In this document: positions 51,751 to 60,601 of the stretch, piece by piece | How the letters are laid out: each line of letters starts with the position of its first letter | How positions within the stretch are numbered: position 1 is the first letter of the stretch | NCBI GenBank assembly: GCA_965217095.1 | Contig: OZ244235.1 | Location: 4,712,001 to 4,776,000, forward strand | From: CAYNZV01 sp965217095 | GTDB lineage: Bacteria > Latescibacterota > UBA2968 > UBA8231 | Direction: 5' to 3' | Length of the DNA stretch: 64,000 bases | Translations under genes and position numbers: made by a program | The notes under the pieces: generated by a model | Database searches by the model: none | Seen by the model: the letters and a program-made list of their open reading frames with translations, nothing else | What the model was told of the DNA's origin: nothing

Positions 51751-52119
51751 CTATTCCGATGACTGCTGCTTCGATTCCTGACGCAAAGCGCGAACTTCAG
51801 CAAGTATTTTCTGTTGAATCGGTTCCCCAAGAAAGTGTAGAACAGACTCTGCAAGGCGTACGAGCTCTTGCTTCTTTAATCGAAAGAGAAGCACCCGCTG
51901 AAGCTCTTTGTGCTCGTAATGTACAAACCCCAGGACGCTTCCATTCGGAGCTTCTGTCCATAGAAGGTCGCTACACTCGAAACAGCTTGCACCTGCTTCA
52001 CAAAGTGCTTCGATGGTGGGAAAGTCGGCACGACGGGACGCCTCACTACACGGGTCCCGATCCCGATCTTGGAAAAGTTCATTGACAAGGTTTTCTATGC
52101 GCTGTGAGTCCTGGTCCAT
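51751..52119 (-). CDS. Passenger protein B of the IS1595-family element, hypothetical
   Basis: A 122-residue protein of unknown family with TAGGAGCGGCAA before its ATG. Its C-terminus (LAESVLHFLGEPIQQKILAE then VRALRQES) matches the pattern of passenger protein A, and FVHYEHKELQRVLLFRLKK parallels that protein's central block. It has two Cys near residues 41-48 (GASCFECSDL). It lies 30 nt upstream of gene A on the same strand, probably in one transcript. The paired, similar small genes could act together, for example as partners in a complex, but no function can be assigned. Confidence 0.6.
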   Translation of the reverse strand: MDQDSQRIENLVNELFQDRDRDPCSEASRRADFPTIEALCEAGASCFECSDLLWTEAPNGSVLGFVHYEHKELQRVLLFRLKKQELVRLAESVLHFLGEPIQQKILAEVRALRQESKQQSSE

Positions 52120-52178
52120 TTGCCGCTCCTATCGGTTCGCCGGCTGCCATATCCAAAACACTAAAGAAAGGAATTATT

Positions 52179-52364
52179 TTGGTTGAACTGAAAAAAGCGG
52201 ATTTATCGGTAGATGACTTGTGGTTTTGGGGCACCGTGTTCTCGCCACACGAAGTGCCGGACGTAATTCCTGACAAATTCGAGCGTGATTGGGATGGAGT
52301 TTCGGGGCAAACTGGTGCTGAAATATTTGCAATGAAGCCACGCCGGTCTTCAAGAGAGACTTAG
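52179..52364 (+). CDS. Possible small passenger protein (61 aa)
   Basis: A short plus-strand frame starting at TTG 52179 with AAAGGAATT six bases upstream. The product starts MVELKKADLSVDDLWFWG and has a charged middle (VIPDKFERDW). Its stop overlaps that of the exonuclease gene on the other strand, and its start lies 60 nt from the divergent passenger gene B. The tight packing and ribosome site are the only support. Confidence 0.35.
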   Translation: MVELKKADLSVDDLWFWGTVFSPHEVPDVIPDKFERDWDGVSGQTGAEIFAMKPRRSSRET

Positions 52365-52852
52365 CGTTCCAATCTCTGAATGGTGTTCCACACAAGTCTT
52401 GCGTCTCGTGCATCGTCAACCGCACGGTGGCTTTGACGTTGTTTTAAGGTGCCGCCATTGGCCCATTTGACAGCCTCTTCGAGTTTTGCCCATTTGGAAA
52501 ACCCACGATGAGTACTATAGGCCTCCATGACGCAGTAGAATGTTGTTTTTTGGCAGACTGAACTTGGTAAAAATGATAACTCAAATCGAGCATTGTAGAT
52601 GGCAACGTCATTGCCATGAATGATATCGCTGAATTTGTCTCTGACCTGTGAAAATGAGGGGGCATATTTGACTGCATCAGGGGAGATGTGGTTTACTCTT
52701 TCAGCATCAGGCCATGAGGTGGCTTGATCGGGTTTTATGAGCTGATCCATGAGGACATTGTTGTTGTTATCGATAATGCCAATTTCAAGAATTTCATCTT
52801 CGCCGCTTTTATTCAAACCAGTGGTTTCTAAGTCAAGAAATAGGATGCCCAT
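52361..52852 (-). CDS. DEDDh 3'-5' exonuclease (DnaQ-like), passenger of the IS element
   Basis: A 163-residue exonuclease-fold protein. Motif I is FLDLETTGLNKSGEDEILEIG, motif III is HRAVDDARDARLVW with the catalytic His and Asp, and motif II reads YNARFELSF, with Glu where the family usually has Asp. It could degrade single-stranded nucleic acid ends. Whether the Glu supports metal binding is uncertain. Composition is AT-rich compared with the chromosome. It reads outward from the right end of the element towards the other passengers. Confidence 0.82.
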   Translation of the reverse strand: MGILFLDLETTGLNKSGEDEILEIGIIDNNNNVLMDQLIKPDQATSWPDAERVNHISPDAVKYAPSFSQVRDKFSDIIHGNDVAIYNARFELSFLPSSVCQKTTFYCVMEAYSTHRGFSKWAKLEEAVKWANGGTLKQRQSHRAVDDARDARLVWNTIQRLER

Positions 52853-54423
52853 AAGTCGCCTTTTGTTGAGAGTGATGTCGAGTCGTTGGCATCAATAATA
52901 ACAACAGGTTTAGTGAAAATCAAGTCCTTAAGTGCTAATTGCGATCTATTTTCCTTCCAAGGAAGCCGATCGAATCGATGCGATATTTCAACAGCGTCTC
53001 GAAATATCGCTGGCGACGTTGGTGTTGGGTACGAGCATTTCGATAAGCTCCGGAAATCTCGAAGGTGCCGAAGCCACTGTAGACCTGCTCAAGGAAGATG
53101 AGCATTTGACCTTTCTCATGGTGCTGGATGATGAGGGGAGCGAGCTGATTCGCCACGGCACGTTAGACACCAAATATTTCGACGAAAATGCTTTTCGGGA
53201 ATTGCCCGTCGCCGAATTCCAGGAAATTGGACCCTACCTCGTCCTCAAAGACAAGATCCAGTTCGGCGATGAGTATCTGGGCTCGGCTATTATCGGCCTA
53301 AACACAGCAGAACGGGAGCGGGAGATCCGCAGCAGCGTAATCCTGACCGTTCTCTTGAGCCTGGCTGTCGCTATAGTCGGTATCGGGTTCATCTCCTACG
53401 TCACCAAAAGGGTCATCTTGATCTCGTTGGCGAAGTCCGTGCACGTGGCAGAGCAGGTGGCCACGGGAGATTTGAGTGTAGACATCGAGACCAGCGGTAA
53501 CGATGAGGTGGGTCAACTGCTTACCGCTTTCAGGACGATGACCGAGGGTCTGCGCTCGCTCAGGCCAGACCCAGCGCTCAGGCATACAGATCACCTCTTC
53601 GGTAACGCAAATAGCAGCCTCGGGGAAACAATTGGAAGCGACGGTAAATGAGCAAGCGGCGTCCACCAATGAGGTAGTCGCAACGGCCAAGGAGATTTCG
53701 GCCACGTCACAAGAGTTGGTGCGCACGATGGGTGAAGTGTCAGCCATGTCGGAGGAGACGGTAGTTGCCGCCGACAGCGGCCAGCAGGGGCTGGGTCGTA
53801 TGGAATCGACCATGCATCAAATGGAGGAGGCCACCCAATCCATCTCCTCGAAACTGGCCATCATCAACGAGAAAGCCGCGAACATAAACTCGGTCGTTAC
53901 GACTATCACCAAGGTTGCCGATCAAACAAACCTGTTATCGCTGAATGCAGCCATTGAAGCCGAGAAGGCGGGCGAGTACGGGGTCGGGTTTTCGGTGGTG
54001 GCACGGGAGATCCGCAGGCTTGCCGATCAGACTGCGGTAGCGACGTTAGACATCGAACAGACGGTCAAAGAAATGCGTTCGGCGGTATCCGCGGGGGTGA
54101 TGAGCATGGACAACTTTTCCGAGGAGGTGCGGCAGGGAGCGGACGAGATTCGTCGTGTCGGATCCCAACTCACCCAGATCATTGAACGGGTGCAGGCCCT
54201 GCCTGCCCCGTTTTCAGACGGTGGAAGAAGGCATGGAAGCTCAGTCTCAGGGGGCACAACAGATCAGCGAGTCGATGGTACAACTAAACGAAGCGGCGCA
54301 GCAAACGGCTGACACGCTGCGCGAAACAAACCGGGCATTGGCAAACCTGGGACGGGCTTCACAAGATCTGCAGGGCGAAATTTCCCACTTCAAGATCGAC
54401 TAGGAACTGCCGGCGCGCCATCA

Positions 54424-55656
54424 ATGCAATCGCTCAGCTCCATTGAAGGACTGCTGAAATCCAGGTTGGGCCTCGACCCCGAAGTCCTGGGACGAAATGT
54501 GCTGGCCGGTGCAGTTGATGATCGCATTAAGACCACGTCGTCCCAAAGCATTGAGGTGTACGCTGGTGCCCTTGCGACTTCCGCCGCCGAGTTAGAGGCG
54601 CTGGCCGGAAAGCTCCTCGTTCACGAGACCTGGTTTTTTCGCGATCGAGTGCCCTTTGACTACCTGTCTCGTTTCGTCCGCACGTCGTCAACTAGATTCG
54701 CCGGCAGGAAACTGCGCATTCTGAGCGCGCCCTGCGCCACGGGAGAAGAGGCCTATTCCATCGCTGTAATCCTGCTCGAAACGGGTCTGAGCCCCGAATC
54801 CTTCGAGATCGATGCGCTCGACCTGAACAGAGAAGCGCTGAACAAGGCCGAAGCGGCCGTGTATTCCGAAAACTCGTTTCGATTTACTGCCGATTCTTTC
54901 AAAACGTGTTATTTCCACCAAGTCGACGGCACCCACGCACTAATGCCGTCGGTGCGGAGTCTGGTCAATCTAGAACAGGGAAACCTGCTCGATCCCACCT
55001 GGGCTGCAGGAAAAGGCGTCTATGACATCGTCTTCTGCCGGAACCTGCTCATCTACTTGGATGAGAGATCTAGAAATTCGGTCCTTCGAAATGTAGAGGC
55101 GGTTTTGCAACCGGATGGCCTTCTCTTCGTCGGCGCCGCTGAGGCGGGACAGATGCCCGCGGAGCGCTTCGTGCCGGTTAGACACCCTAAGTCCTTTGCG
55201 TTCCTGCGGAAGACAGCTGCCGGGCTGGCGAAAACCACGACGACGGTGAAGGTGCCGTCGCCGCGACGAATGGACATCCACGAACCCCCTCGTCGACCAA
55301 CACCGCCGCTGGCCAGGGACACCCGTTCCGCCGTGAGCGAACCACGCTCCGAATCGCCGGTACCCGTATTGAACAGGGCGCGCTTACTGGCCGATCGGGG
55401 CGACTTGGCCGAGGCATCCAAACTCTGCGGTGAACACCTTGAAGAGAACCGCGACGACGCCGAGGGTCACGTGTTGTTGGGACTAATTCGCGTCGCGGCT
55501 GGGGAAGATCGGCAGGCGGAAGATTGTTTCGCCAGAGCGGTCTACCTGGAACCCGACCATCGCGAGGCGCTTATCCACCTTGCTTTATTGGTCGAGCGCC
55601 GCGGGGACGATCACCGCGCCCAAGTCCTCAAACGACGCCTCGACCGCGTATCGTAG
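54424..55656 (+). CDS. CheR methyltransferase with C-terminal TPR (WspC-like)
   Basis: SAM-dependent methyltransferase of 410 residues that modifies Glu side chains of the chemoreceptor. The CheR fold shows LLVHETWFFRD near residue 65, LRILSAPCATGEEAYSIA, IDALDLNREALNKA and IVFCRNLLIYLDE. After a Pro-rich linker (residues about 285-310) two TPR-like repeats follow (LLADRGDLAEASKLCGEHLE and the next). CheR with TPR is typical of Wsp-type systems. It begins 20 nt after the receptor pseudogene. Confidence 0.92.
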   Translation: MQSLSSIEGLLKSRLGLDPEVLGRNVLAGAVDDRIKTTSSQSIEVYAGALATSAAELEALAGKLLVHETWFFRDRVPFDYLSRFVRTSSTRFAGRKLRILSAPCATGEEAYSIAVILLETGLSPESFEIDALDLNREALNKAEAAVYSENSFRFTADSFKTCYFHQVDGTHALMPSVRSLVNLEQGNLLDPTWAAGKGVYDIVFCRNLLIYLDERSRNSVLRNVEAVLQPDGLLFVGAAEAGQMPAERFVPVRHPKSFAFLRKTAAGLAKTTTTVKVPSPRRMDIHEPPRRPTPPLARDTRSAVSEPRSESPVPVLNRARLLADRGDLAEASKLCGEHLEENRDDAEGHVLLGLIRVAAGEDRQAEDCFARAVYLEPDHREALIHLALLVERRGDDHRAQVLKRRLDRVS

Positions 55657-55673
55657 ATCGGGATCAGCTGACC

Positions 55674-56675
55674 GTGCGAATAGCAATTGTAAACGATTCG
55701 AAATTCGGGGTTGAGGCGCTGAGACGAATCCTGTTCTATGTGCCCGAACATGAGTTGGCCTGGGAGGCGTCCGACGGTGCAGAGGCCGTAGAGAAATGCG
55801 GGAACGATACACCGGATCTGATATTGATGGATCTGATCATGCCGGTGATGGATGGCGCAGAAGCTACCCGTCAGATTATGGAGGCCAGTCCGTGCGCCAT
55901 TCTGATCGTTACTGCTTCGGTGGGTGGCAACGCTGGAAAGGTGTTTCAGGCGATGGGCAACGGAGCGTTGGATGCCATCGACACTCCAGCCGGGGAACCC
56001 GGTGGTGAGGGAGGCGACAGCTTGTTAGCCAAAATCGCCACCATCGGGAAGCTTCTGGGGGAAGGAGTGAGTTCCCGGAGTGATGTGGCGGTTCGCCCCC
56101 GGATCAAGGCCGCGGTGCCGCCGCTGGTGGTGATCGGGGCCTCCACCGGCGGACCCATGGCGTTGGCTGCCATTCTTTCCGGTTTGCCGGAGGATTTCGC
56201 GGGTGCCATAGTAATTGTGCAGCATGTGGACGTCCAGTTCTCCGCCGGCTTGAGTTCCTGGCTGGATACGCAATCCAGTTTGCCCGTCGCACTTGCTGAG
56301 AAGGGAACCCTGCTTCGAGGCGGTCGTGTGTGGGTGGCCGGTACGAACAATCACATTATAATGACGCCCAATATGGAGCTTCGATACGATTCCAGGGTAA
56401 GCGCCACTCCGTACCACCCATCGATCGATATCTTTTTCGACAGCGTGGCCGAACACTGGCCTGAGAAAGGCACGGCGGTGCTGCTGACAGGTATGGGTCG
56501 CGACGGCGCCAACGGACTGAAAAAGCTGCGGGACAAGGGTTGGCATACCATTGCCCAGGATGAAAAAACCAGCGTGGTCTACGGCATGCCGAAGGAAGCC
56601 GCCCAACTCGGCGCCGCCGCCGAGGTACTACCCATCGACAAGATCGGCATGGCCTTGAAGCGGTCAATGCTTTGA
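55674..56675 (+). CDS. CheB methylesterase with receiver domain (WspF-like)
   Basis: Protein-glutamate methylesterase of 333 residues from GTG 55674. The receiver domain starts VRIAIVNDSKFGVEALRR, carries the phospho-acceptor Asp53 in LILMDLIMPVMDG, and ends GNGALDAIDTP, where the usual Lys is replaced as in WspF. The esterase has the Ser in VIGASTGGPMAL, the His in VIVQHVDVQFS and the Asp in GMGRDGANGL. It would reset receptor adaptation. The upstream in-frame start inside cheR is rejected because it precedes the fold by 50 unrelated residues. Confidence 0.93.
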   Translation: MRIAIVNDSKFGVEALRRILFYVPEHELAWEASDGAEAVEKCGNDTPDLILMDLIMPVMDGAEATRQIMEASPCAILIVTASVGGNAGKVFQAMGNGALDAIDTPAGEPGGEGGDSLLAKIATIGKLLGEGVSSRSDVAVRPRIKAAVPPLVVIGASTGGPMALAAILSGLPEDFAGAIVIVQHVDVQFSAGLSSWLDTQSSLPVALAEKGTLLRGGRVWVAGTNNHIIMTPNMELRYDSRVSATPYHPSIDIFFDSVAEHWPEKGTAVLLTGMGRDGANGLKKLRDKGWHTIAQDEKTSVVYGMPKEAAQLGAAAEVLPIDKIGMALKRSML

Positions 56676-56729
56676 AACCATCCCCTTCGCGAACCCGCTT
56701 AGCGTAGTCTATCGCCCCATCGAATCGCC

Positions 56730-57209
56730 ATGTTGCTACTGATCGTCAAGCTGGGATCGGAAAGATACGCCATCGAGACCACCCAGGTTGCGGAGGTGAT
56801 CCCCCGGGTCCGTATGCGCGAGGTGCCTCACGCTCCCGATTTCGTCGTTGGACTGTTCGTGTTTCGGGGCGCCGTCGTTCCCGTCATCGACCTGCGGAAA
56901 TTGATGTGGGGAAAGGAATGTGAGCTTTTTCTCAACACACGCATCGTTCTGGTCCGCCTCGATGACGATAGATTGCTGGGACTCATGGCTGAGGATGTGA
57001 CCGACACGAAGCAGTCCGCGGAACTGACCAATGTGAAAACCGGTATCGAAGTAGAGCAGGCGCCGTACCTTTCAACCATGGGGGTCGGGGAAGCGGTCGG
57101 TATGGTTCAACTCATCGACATCTACAAGCTGCTCGATCAAAAAGCGCGGAAACTATTGTACTCAAGCATCGACGAGCTCGAGGTCGATCTGCAGGCAGGG
57201 CAATCGTAA
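56730..57209 (+). CDS. CheW-like coupling protein (WspB-like)
   Basis: A 159-residue coupling protein joining receptor and CheA kinase. The CheW fold shows LIVKLGSERYAIETTQVAEVIPRV, PDFVVGLFVFRGAVVPVIDL and GVGEAVGMVQLIDIYKLLD. Length matches a single CheW domain. It is followed after 3 nt by a second, longer CheW gene, as in Wsp clusters, which carry two. Confidence 0.9.
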   Translation: MLLLIVKLGSERYAIETTQVAEVIPRVRMREVPHAPDFVVGLFVFRGAVVPVIDLRKLMWGKECELFLNTRIVLVRLDDDRLLGLMAEDVTDTKQSAELTNVKTGIEVEQAPYLSTMGVGEAVGMVQLIDIYKLLDQKARKLLYSSIDELEVDLQAGQS

Positions 57210-57212
57210 ACC

Positions 57213-57884
57213 ATGTCGTCCGAGACCGTTCACAATTTCTGCTGGAACAGAATCGGCGTCTGGGGAGACGTCAGCTGCCCCGAACTCGACTCGGTCTCCC
57301 ACTGCCACAACTGCCAGGTCCACTCGGCGGCCGGGCGCAGCTTATTGGAACGGCCGGGATCAGACGATTACCTCGACGAGTGGACGCGAATTATCGCGCG
57401 GCCCGAACAAGCGCAGAACGCGGACATGGTTTCGGTCGTGTTCTTCCGCATGGGAGGCGAGTGGCTGGCGTTGCCCACGCCGGTGTTCAGCGAGGTGATA
57501 GAAGACCGCGCTATTCATAGCATGCCCCACCGCTCGAGTCGCGTGTTCCTGGGCCTGGTCAACATTCGCGGAGAGATCCAACTGTGTTTCTCGCTGGCAG
57601 CGATCCTCGGTCTTTCATCCAAGGCCGAGAGTGATTCTAGGCAAAGCCACATCGTCTACAAACGGATGATCGTCGTTCGCCAAGAGCGCGACAGTTGGGT
57701 GTTTCCCGTGGACGAGGTCTACGGCGTTCATCACTTCGACAACGAGGAACTGGAGGAATCCCCCGTCACGGTCTCGAAGACCGATGTCACCTTTACCACC
57801 GGACTGCTGGCCTGGAACGATCGCAGCGTCGGACTGCTCGACGTGGAGCTGTTGTTCAACGCCCTGAAAAGGAGCGCTGTTTGA
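57213..57884 (+). CDS. CheW-like coupling protein with Cys-rich N-terminus (WspD-like)
   Basis: A 223-residue protein with an N-terminal Cys motif (CWNRIGVWGDVSCPELDS then HCHNCQVHSAAGRSLLERP) that is characteristic of WspD proteins, followed by a CheW domain (VVFFRMGGEWLALPTPVFSE, RVFLGLVNIRGEIQLCFSL, WVFPVDEVYGVHHFDN). The four Cys and nearby His could bind a metal, but this is not shown. Its stop overlaps the TTG start of the CheA gene. Confidence 0.92.
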   Translation: MSSETVHNFCWNRIGVWGDVSCPELDSVSHCHNCQVHSAAGRSLLERPGSDDYLDEWTRIIARPEQAQNADMVSVVFFRMGGEWLALPTPVFSEVIEDRAIHSMPHRSSRVFLGLVNIRGEIQLCFSLAAILGLSSKAESDSRQSHIVYKRMIVVRQERDSWVFPVDEVYGVHHFDNEELEESPVTVSKTDVTFTTGLLAWNDRSVGLLDVELLFNALKRSAV

Positions 57885-60601
57885 GCGCCGGCGACTCAGA
57901 TATAGGCGGTGTATCCCTGCTCGACCTTTTCCGTGCCGAAGTCGAGGAACACACCGGCGTGCTCACCGCCGCACTGCTCGAATTGGAACGGGATCCCGGC
58001 AAAGCGCACGACATCGAAGCGCTAATGCGCGCAGCGCATTCGGTTAAGGGCGCGGCGCGCATTGTTCAGATCGACGTCGCCGCCGATTTGTCTCACAAGA
58101 TGGAGGATTTTTTCGTCGCGGTGCAAGAGGGTCGATCGAACCTGACCTCAGAGCACGTAGACACCCTGCTCAAAGGGGTCGACCTGCTTCGGGTCATCGC
58201 TGAGGCTTGCGACGACATCGCCTCCTGGCAAGCGGCCAATCAGGAGGTGACTACGGCTCTCTTCGCCTCCATCGAGGCGCTGGAGATGCCCATGGCCTGC
58301 GACGTTCCCTCTACCCCTCCGCTGACCCCCGGCCCACCTTCAGCAGGGGCGAACGATCTCATGGAGCTGTTCGCCAATGAAATCCAAAGCCAGGCGGCGG
58401 TGCTCAGCGATAGCCTGCTGGCTCTGGAGCGAGATTTGGATTCCGCAGTGGACGTGGAAGCACTCATGCGCGCAGCGCACTCCATCAAGGGCGCGGCGAG
58501 AATCGTTCAGATCGATCTGGCGGCGGAATTGGCCCACGCCATGGAGGATTTCTTCGTTGGGATTCAGCATGGAAAAATTCGTGCTGACACCGAAAGCGTG
58601 GATCTGCTGTTGCATGGCGTCGACGTGTTTGCCTCCCTTGCCACTTTGAGCGGCCCGGAGTTTTCGCCGTGGTTGGAGAGTCACAAAGCGGGCATCGATG
58701 ATCTCATTCGGGCCATCGCGGCAGCGGCCAGCCAGGCAGATGGCAGCTCGACGACAAATACGGAACCGCCGCTTTTCGCCCCTTCCGAACCCAGCCCAGA
58801 AGCAGACGAGGTCCATGCGAGCGGATCCACACCGATTCCGGGCTCGCTCGATGAGCAACGGGATCGAGTTGTCCGCGTTGCCTCGGAGAACCTGAACCGT
58901 CTCATGGGGCTGGTGGGAGAATCGGTGGTGGAGGCTCGGTGGCTCCAACCGTTTGCCGACTCGTTGCAACGACTCAAGGGCGATCACTTCGAGGTCGCAA
59001 CCCTCGTAGATCAGATCAAGGATTCTCTCGAAAACTCCTGGTCGGTGGAGCACGCGACGATCCGGCTTCAGGAGCTGCGGGCGCAACTGGATCAAAGCCG
59101 CACCTACTTGGGTGACCGACTCAGCGATCTGGAGGTCTACGCAAGACGTTCAGAGAACCTGTCGGATCGCCTCTATCGCGAGGTTATAGCCAGCCGCATG
59201 CGACCCTTCGCCGACGGCGTTCAAGGTTTTCCCAGATTGGTGCGGGATATCTCCAGGTCGCTAGGCAAGTCCGTCCGACTCGAGATCGTCGGTAAAGGCA
59301 CAGAGGTCGACAGAGACATATTGGACAAGCTCGAAGCCCCGCTGAACCACCTGCTGCGAAACTCGCTGGATCATGGCATCGAAAGCGCGGAGGTTCGCAG
59401 GAACGCAGGAAAACCAGAAGAGGGGACCATCCGCTTGGAGGCGCGGCATGCCGCCGGCATGTTGGCCATTTCGGTAGAGGACGACGGTTGTGGTGTCGAC
59501 CCCCAAAGCCTGCGGCAAAGCATCGTAGGCAAGCAGCTGATAGACGCTGAGACGGCGTCTCAGCTGTCCGAAACGGAGCTGATCGAGTTCCTGTTTCTGC
59601 CCGCGTTTAGCACCGCCGAAGAGGTCACAGAGATTTCCGGTCGTGGCGTCGGGTTGGACGTGGTGAAGAACATGGTGCAACAGGTCGGAGGGACCTTGCG
59701 CGCCGAGTCCACCAAAGGCGAGGGTATGCGCTTTCACATGCAACTGCCCCTTACCCTGTCCGTCACCCGAACGTTACTGGTGGAAATCGGCGGCGAACCG
59801 TATGCCTTTCCACTAGCGCGGATCGATCGAGCGCTGGATGTTCCACAAGGCGACGTCGAAGTCGTGGAAGACCGTCAGTACATCAAATACGAGGACCACA
59901 GCATCGGCCTCATTCCGGCGCCGCAGGTGCTGGAACTGGAAGGCGCCGAGAGTGCCGGCGAGAGCCTCAGTGTAGTGGTGATCAGCGACCGCCTCAGCCG
60001 CTACGGCCTCGTGGTCGACCGATTTCTCGGAGAGCGAGATCTGGTGGTTCGGCCGTTGGATCCGCGGTTGGGTAAGACTACCGATATCAGCGCCGCAGCG
60101 CTTATGGAGGACGGCAGCCCCGCCCTCATTGTCGACGTAGACGACCTCGTTCGTTCCATGGACAATCTCATCTCCGGAGGGCGGCTGGTCAAAATCGGGA
60201 GGGCGGCTGATCAGCCGGAAGACTGGGCGCCCAAGCGTGTGCTTGTAGTCGACGACTCCATAACCGTGCGTGAGGTAGAGCGTCGCCTGTTAGAGAATCG
60301 GGGCTACAAAGTCGAGGTGGCCGTCGATGGAATGGACGGGTGGAACGCGGTACGCACCGGTCTCTATGACCTTATCGTCACCGACGTGGACATGCCCCGG
60401 ATGAACGGTATTGAGCTGGTGCGCCACATAAAGGGCGACGCTGAACTGAAGGCACTCCCGGTCATGATCGTCTCCTACAAGGATCGCCAGGAAGACCGCA
60501 TGCTTGGTCTAGAGGCGGGCGCCGACTATTACTTGACCAAAAGCAGCTTTCACGACGAGACCCTGATCGAAGCGGTGGAGGACCTCATCGGTTCGGCATA
60601 G
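57881..60601 (+). CDS. CheA-receiver hybrid histidine kinase (WspE-like) with tandem Hpt domains
   Basis: A 906-residue kinase from TTG 57881, overlapping the previous stop (TTGA). Two similar Hpt domains come first, each with a phospho-His in MRAAHSxKGAARIVQID (His53 and His200). Then follow a dimerisation region, an HATPase domain (LDKLEAPLNHLLRNSLDHGIE, DDGCGVDPQSL, GRGVGLDVVKNM), a CheW-like P5 domain and a C-terminal receiver with Asp835 in IVTDVDMPRMNG. The hybrid layout is that of WspE, which phosphorylates the response regulator WspR and CheB. Most WspE proteins have one Hpt domain; two are seen here. No wspR is in the window. Confidence 0.94.
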   Translation: MSAGDSDIGGVSLLDLFRAEVEEHTGVLTAALLELERDPGKAHDIEALMRAAHSVKGAARIVQIDVAADLSHKMEDFFVAVQEGRSNLTSEHVDTLLKGVDLLRVIAEACDDIASWQAANQEVTTALFASIEALEMPMACDVPSTPPLTPGPPSAGANDLMELFANEIQSQAAVLSDSLLALERDLDSAVDVEALMRAAHSIKGAARIVQIDLAAELAHAMEDFFVGIQHGKIRADTESVDLLLHGVDVFASLATLSGPEFSPWLESHKAGIDDLIRAIAAAASQADGSSTTNTEPPLFAPSEPSPEADEVHASGSTPIPGSLDEQRDRVVRVASENLNRLMGLVGESVVEARWLQPFADSLQRLKGDHFEVATLVDQIKDSLENSWSVEHATIRLQELRAQLDQSRTYLGDRLSDLEVYARRSENLSDRLYREVIASRMRPFADGVQGFPRLVRDISRSLGKSVRLEIVGKGTEVDRDILDKLEAPLNHLLRNSLDHGIESAEVRRNAGKPEEGTIRLEARHAAGMLAISVEDDGCGVDPQSLRQSIVGKQLIDAETASQLSETELIEFLFLPAFSTAEEVTEISGRGVGLDVVKNMVQQVGGTLRAESTKGEGMRFHMQLPLTLSVTRTLLVEIGGEPYAFPLARIDRALDVPQGDVEVVEDRQYIKYEDHSIGLIPAPQVLELEGAESAGESLSVVVISDRLSRYGLVVDRFLGERDLVVRPLDPRLGKTTDISAAALMEDGSPALIVDVDDLVRSMDNLISGGRLVKIGRAADQPEDWAPKRVLVVDDSITVREVERRLLENRGYKVEVAVDGMDGWNAVRTGLYDLIVTDVDMPRMNGIELVRHIKGDAELKALPVMIVSYKDRQEDRMLGLEAGADYYLTKSSFHDETLIEAVEDLIGSA

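Larger units (their letters stand above)
50378..52951. mobile_element. IS1595-family element with passenger genes (2558 bp)
   Basis: The element runs 50386-52943. Its 24-bp ends start CGCAATTAGCACTT on the left and end AAGTGCTAATTGCG on the right, with 21 of 24 positions matching as inverted repeats. An exact 8-bp target duplication ATCTATTT flanks it (50378-50385 and 52944-52951), the length known for IS1595. Besides the transposase it holds two related small genes, a DEDDh exonuclease gene and possibly one more small gene. The interior is visibly richer in A+T than the surroundings. Members of this family with passenger genes have been described, but I cannot match this cargo. Confidence 0.92.
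50297..54403 (+). pseudogene. Methyl-accepting chemotaxis protein (WspA-like), disrupted by an IS and two frameshifts
   Basis: The first 29 codons (50297-50385) encode MSRFRSIRLKIVAPLALFIL and the rest of the first membrane helix. A 2558-bp mobile element then interrupts the gene. Taking out the element and one copy of the 8-bp duplication restores the frame exactly (FNSIYF joined to PSKEADRIDAIFQ). The periplasmic domain, second helix and HAMP region follow to about 53565, where an extra base shifts frame. The signalling domain (NLLSLNAAIEAEKAGEYGVGF) runs to about 54202, where another extra base shifts frame again before the tail ends at 54403. The two single-base shifts could be sequencing errors; the insertion is not. 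Confidence 0.88.

Noticed and set aside
51339..52085. Two plus-strand frames opposite passenger genes A and B
   Set aside because: They are open and also look like each other, but the minus-strand frames have better placed ribosome sites and more ordinary protein composition. Kept as a caveat.
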